This document shows, one piece after another, positions 13,209-21,300 of a stretch of DNA of 28,036 bases. Source of the stretch: JBBRHF01 sp038223055 (GTDB lineage Bacteria; Actinomycetota; Actinomycetes; JACCUZ01); contig JBBRHF010000033.1 in assembly GCA_038223055.1 (NCBI GenBank), positions 1-28,036 of the forward strand. The letters are read 5' to 3'. Numbering within the stretch: position 1 is the first letter of the stretch; every line of letters begins with the position of its first letter. The notes beneath the pieces were generated by a model. That model saw nothing but the letters and a program-made list of their open reading frames with translations, did not search any database and had not been told where the DNA came from. Position numbers and translations under genes: made by a program.

Positions 13209-14549
13209 TCACCGCCAGTCGAAGTACTCCCGGTGGATCGCCCTCGACGGCACCCCCGCCAGCCGGAGCTGGCTCTGGAAGGTGGACAGCATTCCCTTCG
13301 GACCGCACATGAACACCGACAGGCCACCAGGGTCGCCGCCGGCCGCGGCGAGGACGCGCTCGGTCGTGAGCCGTCCCTCGGTGCTGGTGTCGACCATATG
13401 GGCCCGCAGCGAGGCGTGCCGGTCGGCGATCGCCAGGATCTCCGTCGCGAACGGCGCGTCGCCCTCGGAGGTGTAGAAGAAGTCCACCCGCTGCGGCAGC
13501 TGACCGTCAAGTGCGCGCAGCCAGCTGAGGAACGGCGCGACACCCACGCCGCCGGCGATCCACACCTGCCGGTCGCTGCCCCGCGCATGGCTGAACCGCC
13601 CGTGCGGGCCGCCGATCACCCCCGGCATGCCCGGCTCGATGAGCTCCTGCAGCCGTGAGGTGTAGTCGCCCAGCGCCTTGACCGTGAACCGGACGACCCG
13701 TTCGTCCGGCGCGCTGGAGATGGTGAACGGGTGCCGGTGCCAGCCGTCCTTGGCTTCCAGGTAGACCATCGCGAACTGGCCGGGCACGAAGTCAATGCCC
13801 CGACCGATCGGGCGCATGGACACCTCGACCAGGCCCTTGTCGACCTCGCGTACCCCGGCCACCTCGTAGTCGTGCAGGGAGACGAAGTAGCGCGCCAGCA
13901 GCTCGCGGTAGACGTAGAAACCCAGGCCGACGGCCCCGACCGCGACGTAGCCCCAGCGCAGGATCGAGGAGTCCTCGAACGGCGTGCCGTCCAGGAGGCC
14001 GTGCGCGAAGCCCGCCGCCACGAACAGGCCGGTGGTGCGGTGCAGCGCACGCCACCGGTCATAGCCCCCGAACACCCGGCGGGCGTCTCGGATGACCGGC
14101 GCGTCGCGGGCGGCGAGCACCAGCCTCCGCAGCGGCCGCGGCACCACCGACTGCCATCGCGGCAGGATCGCCCACAGGGCGAGCGTCACCAGGCCGATCG
14201 CCCCGATGGCGCCCAGCGGCCCCCCGAGCGCGGTGCCCTCCGGGTTGGCCGACAGCACGACGTGCGGCGCCAGCAGGAGTAGGCCGGCAATGGCGACGCG
14301 ACGGTGCCAGATCGCCGCGCGGTCGATCCCGTCGAACCACTCCTCCACCCAGGGCAGCGTGCTGATCAGCACCAGCCCGATCGACAGCAGCAGGATCGAC
14401 TCGGCCCCCAGCAACTGCCCGACGTAGCTCCCGGCCGGCTCCTTGGCGGGCTGGGCGACGATCCACACCCCGGCCTGTACGACGACGAGGACGGCGATGG
14501 TCACCGGCCCGACATCCCGGCTATCCAGCCTTGGTCGCGTGGGAGGCAT
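13209..14549 (-). CDS. Ferric-reductase-like membrane flavoprotein (FAD/NAD-binding oxidoreductase)
   Basis: A 446-residue protein with five or six membrane helices in the first 215 residues and a ferredoxin-reductase-type cytoplasmic half. Candidate haem ligands are His82 and His96 in one helix (WHRR...APHVV) and His170 and His183 in another (LHRT...FAHG), the paired spacing seen in ferric-reductase/NOX-type domains. FAD binding is shown by HPFTISS (273-279), and NAD(P)H binding by GGVGVAP (333-339) and CGPKGM (415-420). It would carry electrons from NAD(P)H through FAD and haem to an acceptor such as ferric iron or oxygen. The acceptor is not determined. ATG 14549 is 60 nt from the divergent SNF2 start at 14609. 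Confidence 0.86.
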   Translation of the reverse strand: MPPTRPRLDSRDVGPVTIAVLVVVQAGVWIVAQPAKEPAGSYVGQLLGAESILLLSIGLVLISTLPWVEEWFDGIDRAAIWHRRVAIAGLLLLAPHVVLSANPEGTALGGPLGAIGAIGLVTLALWAILPRWQSVVPRPLRRLVLAARDAPVIRDARRVFGGYDRWRALHRTTGLFVAAGFAHGLLDGTPFEDSSILRWGYVAVGAVGLGFYVYRELLARYFVSLHDYEVAGVREVDKGLVEVSMRPIGRGIDFVPGQFAMVYLEAKDGWHRHPFTISSAPDERVVRFTVKALGDYTSRLQELIEPGMPGVIGGPHGRFSHARGSDRQVWIAGGVGVAPFLSWLRALDGQLPQRVDFFYTSEGDAPFATEILAIADRHASLRAHMVDTSTEGRLTTERVLAAAGGDPGGLSVFMCGPKGMLSTFQSQLRLAGVPSRAIHREYFDWR

Positions 14550-14608
14550 GCGCTAACCGTATGGCGCCGCTGACACCGTTCGTCTCGCGCCGTCGTGTCG
14601 CCCGAGCA

Positions 14609-17600
14609 ATGTCAGCGGGTCGACCTACCCTGGACCTCGTGGCGTTGACATGGACTGGACAGCTCGACGACCTGGCGGTTCGGCGCGCGGTCGGTTCCAG
14701 CGCCTTCCTGTCCGGCGCCGGCTATGTCCAGCGCGACTGTGTGAGCGACCTCACCGTCGCCGGCGACGGCCGCCTCCTGTCCGCGTCCGTGCAGGGCACT
14801 CAGCTCATTCCCTACCACGTCGTGGTGACCCCTCGGGGCCGCGCAGGAGAGTGGTCGGGCTTCTGCACCTGCCGGGTCGGAGCCAACTGCAAGCACGTGG
14901 CGGCGGTGCTGCTCGCGGCCCGGCGTTCGCGTGAGGGGACCGAGACCAGCCCGAGGCCGGCGTGGGAGGGTCCGATCGCCGCCCTCGTGCAGGCTCGGGC
15001 GGCCAGCGAGGTGTTCGAGTCGCCGCTCGCTCTGCAGCTGGAGGTGGTGGGCGCCCGCGCGCCGGCGACCGGTCACGGCCCGCGTCGCGCAGCGCCGGGA
15101 GCGATGCCGCGGGTCCGCATCCGCCCGGTCATCCGGGGCCGGAGCGGGAAGTGGGTCCGGACCGGGGTCTCCTGGCGCGACCTTCAGCAGGACTACGGCC
15201 GCCCCACTCACGCGGTGGCCCACCGCGAGGTCCTCCGTGCCTTCTTCGCCACCTACCTCGCGGGCACCGGCAGCTACTACGGCTACGGCCCCGACGCGGT
15301 CATCCACCTCGACGACATCGGGCCGTCGCTGTGGCCGCTGCTGGCCCGGGCCGCCGAGGCGGGCGTCGAGTTGGTGTCGGCGCTGCCGTCCGACGGCCCG
15401 GTCGCCGTGCTCGACCCGGCGGACTTCGCCCTCGACCTGCGTCGCCCCGAGGGGTCGACCTGCGCGACTCTCGAACCCGTGGTGACCCTGTGCGGTCACG
15501 TCCTGGGCGCGGCGGGCGTGGAGTTCCTGGGCAGCCCGCCGCACGGCCTGTTCGTCACCGACGCGGGCAGCATCGAGGCTGTCGTGACGTCGGCGGCACC
15601 CGACCCTGCCGGACCGGTTCCCGGCCTGGTTCTGGCCCCGCTGGCCGAGCGTCTGGACGAGCACGTGGCCGGACTGCTGCGCACCGGACAGCGGTGGGAC
15701 ATCCCCGCGACCGACCTGCCTCGGTTCCTGCAGGTCTACTACCCCGGGCTCCGGGCGGCCGTCGTGGTGACCTCTACCGACGACACGGTGACCCTGCCGG
15801 AGGTGCTGCCGCCGCGGCTGGCCCTCACGGCCAGCTTCCGACCCGACCATGAGGTGAACCTGGAGTGGGCGTTCGCCTACCGCGTCGGAGACGACGAGGC
15901 GCGGGTTCCCCTCGACGGGCCGGACGCCGGAGCGGTCACCCGGGACCGCCGGGCGGAGCAGCGGCTGCTGGAGGGCCTCGATCCCCGGGCCTGCGACCTG
16001 ATTGCCTCTACGCGGTGCCTGACCGGCATCGGGGCAGTGGCGTTCACCCAGGACCTGCTGCCGGACCTCGCAATTGCCGACGACGTCGAGCTGCAGGTGA
16101 TCGGCGAGCCGCCGGAGTTCCGCCTTGCCGACATGCCCCCCGTCGTCCACCTGTCCACCACCGACGCCTCCGATGACCCCGACTGGTTTGACCTCGGCGT
16201 GGCGGTGTCCGTCGCGGGCGAGGAGATCCCGTTCGACGAGCTGTTCACGGCACTCGCGGGAGACCAGACCCACCTCGTGCTGCACACCGGCACCTACTTC
16301 AGCCTCGACCGACCCGAGTTCGACCAGCTGCACCGGCTGATCGAGGAGGCTCGCGCCCTGCAGGACCGCGAGTCCGACGGGCTGCGGGTCAGCGTCTTCC
16401 AGGCCGGGCTGTGGGAGGAGCTGCTCGAGCTGGGCATCGTCGAGACCCAGAGCCAGCGCTGGGCCGCTGCCGTGCAGGGGTTGCTCGATGTCGAGGAGGT
16501 CGCGCCGCCGCCGGTGCCGGCCGGCTTCGAGGCGACACTGCGGCCCTATCAGCTCGACGGCTACCAGTGGCTCACCTTCCTGTGGCAGCACCGCCTCGGC
16601 GGCATCCTCGCCGACGACATGGGGCTGGGCAAGACGATCCAGACGCTGGCGATGATCTGCCACGCCCGCGAGGCCGGCGAACAGGCGGGCCCGTTCCTCG
16701 TGGTGGCGCCCACCAGTGTGGTGGGCAACTGGGCACAGGAGGCCACCCGGTTCGCCCCAGGGCTCAAGGTGCGCACCGTCACCGAGACGACGGCAAGGAG
16801 GGGCACCCCGCTGGCCGAGGACGTCGATGGAGCCGACCTGGTGATCACCTCCTACGCGCTGTTCCGCATCGACGCCGAGGCCTACCGGGGGCTGCCGTGG
16901 GCGGGCCTCATCCTCGACGAGGCACAGTTCGTCAAGAACCACCAGGCCCAGACCTACCAGTGCGCCCGCAAGCTGCCCGCGCCCTTCAAGCTCGCCATCA
17001 CCGGCACGCCGATGGAGAACAGCCTGATGGACCTGTGGTCGCTGCTGTCCATCGTGGCGCCAGGTCTGTTCCCCAGCCCGACGCGTTTCGCCGAGGTCTA
17101 CCGCCGCCCGATCGAGCGCGGCGACGCCCCGGAGCTGCTGAGCACCCTGCGCCGCCGGATCCGGCCGCTGATGCGCCGCCGCACCAAGGATCAGGTCGTC
17201 GCCGAGCTGCCGCCCAAGCAGGAGCAGGTGCTCGAGGTCGCGCTCAACCCGCGTCACCAGAAGGTCTACCAGACCCACCTGCAGCGCGAGCGGCAGAAGG
17301 TGCTTGGCCTGCTGGACGACTTGGCCAAGAACCGGTTTGTGATCTTCCGCTCGCTCACCCTGCTGCGCCAGCTCAGCCTGGACCCCGGGCTGGTCGACCC
17401 CTCCTACGCCGACATCCGCTCGAGCAAGGCCGACGCCTTCATCGAGCAGATCCGCGAGGTCGTCAGCGAGGGCCACCGGGCCTTGGTCTTCAGCCAGTTC
17501 ACCGGATTCCTGCGAGTCATCCGTGACCGGCTCGATGCCGAGGGCATCGCGCACTGCTATCTCGACGGGCGCACCCGCAAGCGTGCCGAACGCATTGCGG

Positions 17601-17923
17601 AGTTCAAGACCGGTGCCGCGCCGGTGTTCCTGATCAGCCTCAAGGCCGGTGGGGTCGGGCTCAACCTTACCGAGGCCGACTACTGCTTCATCCTGGACCC
17701 GTGGTGGAACCCCGCGGTGGAGGCGCAGGCGGTCGACCGCACCCACCGCATCGGCCAGGACAAGCCGGTGATGGTCTACCGCCTCGTCGCGGCCGGCACG
17801 ATCGAGGAGAAGGTGATGGAGCTCAAGGCCCGCAAGCAGTCCCTCTTCGACCGGGTCATGGACGACGGGGCGCTGCTGTCGGCACCGCTGTCCGTGGAGG
17901 ACATCAAGGGCCTGTTCGGCTGA
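14609..17923 (+). CDS. SWIM zinc-finger SNF2-family helicase
   Basis: A large DNA-dependent ATPase of about 1,104 residues. The N-terminus has a SWIM-type zinc motif, Cys86-x-Cys88-x5-Cys94-x-His96 (FCTCRVGANCKH), likely for DNA or protein binding. A long bacterial SNF2-associated region (about 110-630) follows. The motor has Walker A DDMGLGKTIQTL (Lys675), the DEAQ box (770-773), TGTPMENSLMDLW, VFSQFTGFLRVI, and motif VI QAVDRTHRIGQ (1040-1050). All motor motifs look intact. Bacterial SNF2 proteins remodel protein-DNA complexes or act in repair and defence; this role is not established. The frame is open back to 14531, but that start would overlap the divergent reductase. ATG 14609 and GTG 14639 are the realistic starts. 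Confidence 0.93.
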   Translation: MSAGRPTLDLVALTWTGQLDDLAVRRAVGSSAFLSGAGYVQRDCVSDLTVAGDGRLLSASVQGTQLIPYHVVVTPRGRAGEWSGFCTCRVGANCKHVAAVLLAARRSREGTETSPRPAWEGPIAALVQARAASEVFESPLALQLEVVGARAPATGHGPRRAAPGAMPRVRIRPVIRGRSGKWVRTGVSWRDLQQDYGRPTHAVAHREVLRAFFATYLAGTGSYYGYGPDAVIHLDDIGPSLWPLLARAAEAGVELVSALPSDGPVAVLDPADFALDLRRPEGSTCATLEPVVTLCGHVLGAAGVEFLGSPPHGLFVTDAGSIEAVVTSAAPDPAGPVPGLVLAPLAERLDEHVAGLLRTGQRWDIPATDLPRFLQVYYPGLRAAVVVTSTDDTVTLPEVLPPRLALTASFRPDHEVNLEWAFAYRVGDDEARVPLDGPDAGAVTRDRRAEQRLLEGLDPRACDLIASTRCLTGIGAVAFTQDLLPDLAIADDVELQVIGEPPEFRLADMPPVVHLSTTDASDDPDWFDLGVAVSVAGEEIPFDELFTALAGDQTHLVLHTGTYFSLDRPEFDQLHRLIEEARALQDRESDGLRVSVFQAGLWEELLELGIVETQSQRWAAAVQGLLDVEEVAPPPVPAGFEATLRPYQLDGYQWLTFLWQHRLGGILADDMGLGKTIQTLAMICHAREAGEQAGPFLVVAPTSVVGNWAQEATRFAPGLKVRTVTETTARRGTPLAEDVDGADLVITSYALFRIDAEAYRGLPWAGLILDEAQFVKNHQAQTYQCARKLPAPFKLAITGTPMENSLMDLWSLLSIVAPGLFPSPTRFAEVYRRPIERGDAPELLSTLRRRIRPLMRRRTKDQVVAELPPKQEQVLEVALNPRHQKVYQTHLQRERQKVLGLLDDLAKNRFVIFRSLTLLRQLSLDPGLVDPSYADIRSSKADAFIEQIREVVSEGHRALVFSQFTGFLRVIRDRLDAEGIAHCYLDGRTRKRAERIAEFKTGAAPVFLISLKAGGVGLNLTEADYCFILDPWWNPAVEAQAVDRTHRIGQDKPVMVYRLVAAGTIEEKVMELKARKQSLFDRVMDDGALLSAPLSVEDIKGLFG

Positions 17924-17947
17924 CCCCCGGTCCGTGGCGTGGCAGCG

Positions 17948-17980
17948 ATGACAGGCAATGTCATCCCTGCTTCTGCAGGG
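17948..17980. terminator. Two adjacent perfect hairpins after the SNF2 gene
   Basis: ATGACA-GGCAA-TGTCAT (17948-17964) is directly followed by CCCTGC-TTCT-GCAGGG (17965-17980). Both have 6-bp perfect stems. They lie 25 nt past the SNF2 stop and overlap the end of the converging 32-codon frame, so a bidirectional terminator is plausible. There is no U-tract. Confidence 0.5.
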
Positions 17981-18059
17981 CCAGGCGGGCCAGCGCCAGC
18001 AACCGCTCGTCGTCATCGACAACCACGACGTGGTGTCCCTGCGCAGCATCGCTCGCCAT
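17961..18059 (-). CDS. Possible 32-residue protein
   Basis: ATG 18059 opens a 32-codon frame ending at 17961. A good ribosome binding site, GGAG, lies 8 nt upstream. Codons are strongly G/C-ending. The peptide reads MASDAAQGHHVVVVDDDERL, then LALARLALQKQG. The VVVVDDDERLLALARLAL part resembles the first strand and helix of a response-regulator receiver domain (hhhVDDDxxhhxxLxxxL), so it may be a relic of one, or a genuine small acidic protein. Its last codons lie in the hairpin pair that ends the SNF2 gene. There is no other gene on this strand nearby. Confidence 0.42.
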   Translation of the reverse strand: MASDAAQGHHVVVVDDDERLLALARLALQKQG

Positions 18060-18149
18060 GACGTGTCTCCGTTCAAGGCGAGCCCAACTATCGGCGACGC
18101 AGCGAGCACGTCAAGGGGTGGCTAGGCACCGCGTTAGGGGGCAAGGGCC

Positions 18150-18163
18150 CCGTCGTACGACGG
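18150..18163. promoter_or_regulatory. 14-bp perfect palindrome upstream of the peroxidase gene
   Basis: CCGTCGTACGACGG is fully self-complementary and lies 91 nt upstream of the small ORF start and about 170 nt upstream of the peroxidase start. It may be an operator for a dimeric repressor. Confidence 0.4.
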
Positions 18164-18265
18164 CACGGCCGCCGATCTACCGCAAACGGCCTTTTCGTCA
18201 CCAATCGCGCTTGTTCGTCAAGAGGTTTGCCAACGGTAGGCCCTCTACATTTTCTGAAGTACCGC

Positions 18266-18281
18266 GCTGAGCACGCTCAGC
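18266..18281. promoter_or_regulatory. Inverted repeat in the peroxidase leader
   Basis: GCTGAGC-AC-GCTCAGC is a perfect 7-bp inverted repeat with a 2-nt centre, about 50 nt before the TTG start and its ribosome binding site. The 2-nt centre is too tight for an RNA hairpin without opening pairs, so a protein-binding operator is the better guess. Confidence 0.4.
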
Positions 18282-18331
18282 CGGACGCAGCCGGTCCCAC
18301 GTCGGGCCCGGTAGTTCGAGGGGGAGTTCGC

Positions 18332-21300
18332 TTGCGGTTTCATCGATCAGGCCCGGTCCAGCGTCCCCGAGTCGGGTGGGGGCGCTCAACCGCGCTGGCC
18401 ACCCGTGGCGTCGCCACCCTCGCGGCGACCCTGCTCGGTGTGACTCTCGTGCCGGCTGCGCTGCTCGCGTCCAGCGCACAGGGCGCTCAGGCGGCGGTGG
18501 CACCGGTGGCACCGGTGGGCCAGGGGTTCACGGTCACCCCGTCGGACCTCGCGTTCATCCTCAAGCAGATCAAGATCGCCGAGCGCCACGCCGCGACGCT
18601 CACCGTGGCCAACCCGTGCGGGACGCTGGTCGGTCGGGGCCCGGACCGGATCCCCGACGCCCTCACGTCCTACGGGCTGCGCACGGTCGACGGCTCCTGC
18701 AACAACCTGATCGCCGGCCGGGAGACGTTCGCGGCTGCCGACCAGACGTTCCCGCGGCTCACGACCGGGCGGTGGAAGGACGCCGAGGCGATCACGCCGG
18801 ACTTCCCGGTGGGTGCGCCCGGGCCGACGAGCTACCAGCAGAAGAAAGGCTCGGTCGTCGACTCGGCGCCCCGCGTGATCAGCAACCTGATCGACGACCA
18901 GACCTCGGCCAACCCGGCGGCGGTCGCCGCGGCCGGGTCTCCGGTCCGGACCCAGGGCAACCCCGGCCTGCACCCCTGCACGACCGACCCGCAGGGCGAC
19001 GCGGTCCCGCCAGTGGTCGGCGCGCCCGCTGGCTGCGTGCCCTCGCACCAGACCCTGTTCATCCCGAACGTGACCACCGACGTGGGCCTGTCCCCGCCGT
19101 ACAACTCGCTGTTCACCTTCTTCGGGCAGTTCTTCGACCACGGGGTCGACCAGACCGTCAAGGGCGGCGGCACGGTCTTCGTGCCCCTGAAGGCCGACGA
19201 CCCCTTGATCGCCGGCCCGGACCACGTCCTCGGGACCGTCGATGACCTGCCGCCGCACCTGCGGTTCATGGTGCTGACCCGGGCGCAGAACCAGCCCGGC
19301 CCCGACGGCAAGCTGGGCACCGCCGACGACGTCCAGGACGCGAACAACACCGACTCGCCGTGGGTCGACCAGTCCCAGACCTACACCTCGCACGCCTCGC
19401 ACCAGGTGTTCCTGCGCGAGTACGAGAAGAGTTCGGCCGGCAACCCGGTCTCGACCGGGCGGCTGCTAGGCGGCCTGTCCGGCAACGGCGCGACCGGCAT
19501 GGCCACCTGGGCTTCGGTCAAGAAGCAGGCGGCGGACCTGCTGGGGCTGTTGCTGGTCGACACCGATGTCACCAGCGTCCCGATGATCGCCGCGGATCCC
19601 TACGGCAAGTTTCTCCCGGGCCCCGCCCGCGGGCTGCCGCAGTACGTCACCAGGGCCGGCCTCGTCGAGGGAGACACCGCCCACCCGGTGTCGGTCCCGG
19701 CCGACGTGCTGCACTTCGACACCCCGTTCCTGACCGACATCGCGCACAACGCCGACCCGAGCCCCGCCGACCTCGACCACAACCCGGCCACCCCCCCGAC
19801 GGCGCCGATGCCCGACGCGGACATCGTCGCGTCCGCGGACTTCGCCAAGCAACTCCCGGGAACGTACGACGACGAGATGCTCGACGCCCACTTCGCGTGC
19901 GGTGACGGGCGCTGCAACGAGAACATCGCGCTGACCACGATCCACCAGGTGTTCCACTCCGAGCACGACCGGCTGGTCGCCGACATCATGAACACCCTGA
20001 CCCAGGACACGTCGGCGACCGGCGTGGCGGCCCTGGCGCAGTGGCAGCGCGCGACAGGGGCAGCCGGCTGGAACGGCGAGCGGCTGTTCCAGGCAGCCCG
20101 GTTCGTCGCCGAGATGGAATACCAGCACATGGTGTTCGAGGAGTTCGCCCGCAAGGTGGCGCCGGCGATCCAGCCCTTCCACGTCTACCACCCCGACATC
20201 AACCCGGCCATTCACGCGGAGTTCGCGCACGCGGTCTACCGGTTCGGGCACTCGATGCTCGACGAGACCGTCGCGCGCACCAACGCCGACGGGTCGGACA
20301 ACTCGGTTCCGTTGCTGGCCGCGTTCCTGAACCCGCCGGAGTACTTCAACGGCGGCACGGCGGGCGCGCTCACACCCGCGCAGGCGGCCGGCAGCGTCGT
20401 CATGGGGTCCTCGAACCAGGTCGGCAACGAGCTGGACGAGTTCGTCACCGAGACGCTGCGCAACAATCTGCTGGGGCTCCCGCTGGACCTCGCAACGTTG
20501 AACTTGACGCGGGCCCGCGAGGCCGGCATCGCTCCCCTGAACGGCGTGCGCCGCCAGCTCTTCGAGGCCACCAACGACGGACAGCTCCGGCCCTACACCA
20601 GCTGGTCGGACTTCGGGCAGCACCTCAAGCACCCCGAGTCGCTGATCAACTTCGTGGCGGCCTACGGCAAGCACCCCAGCGTCAGCGGCGCGTCCACGCT
20701 GGCCGGCAAGCGGGCGGCGGCCAAGCTTTTGGTGGACCCCACCACCCCGGGTGACCCGGCGATCTCCGCCGACGCTGCGGAGTTCATGCTGGGCACCGGT
20801 GCATGGGCAAGCACCGCAGCCGGCGTGACGACCACCGGCGTCGACGACGTCGACCTGTGGGTCGGCGGGCTCGCCGAGATCACCAACCTCAACGGCGGGC
20901 TGCTCGGCTCCACCTTCAACTACGTGTTCGAGAACCAGCTGACCGACCTGCAGAACGGCGACCGGTTCTACTACCTGCCCCGCACCGCGGGGATGAACCT
21001 GCGCTCCCAGCTCGAGGGCAACTCGTTCGCCGAGATCATCCAGCGCAACACCGAGGGCACCAGCTCGCTGAAGGCCGACGCGTTCGCCACTGCCGACTGC
21101 AAGTTCCAGCTGAAGAACCTGGCCGGAACGGCTGGCGGCTTCGCCTCCTTCGGATCCACCGTCGCCGATGACACGACCACCACGGATTGCGACGAGTCCA
21201 GGCTGCTGAAGCGCAACCCCCCCGACGGCACGATCCAGTACCGCCAGGTCAACACCGTGGACCGATCGGGCGTGAACGGGCAGTCCGTCTACAACGGCAC

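Noticed and set aside
14612..18109. Very long minus-strand open frame (over 1,100 codons) opposite the SNF2 gene
   Set aside because: High-GC coding strands commonly leave an open antisense frame. Its translation is compositionally odd (His/Gln/Asp/Arg-rich) and matches no family, while the plus strand has all SNF2 motifs.
18227..18331. Upstream ATG start for the peroxidase at 18227
   Set aside because: It would place 35 polar residues ahead of the signal peptide and has no good ribosome binding site, whereas the TTG at 18332 has GAGGGGGA directly upstream.
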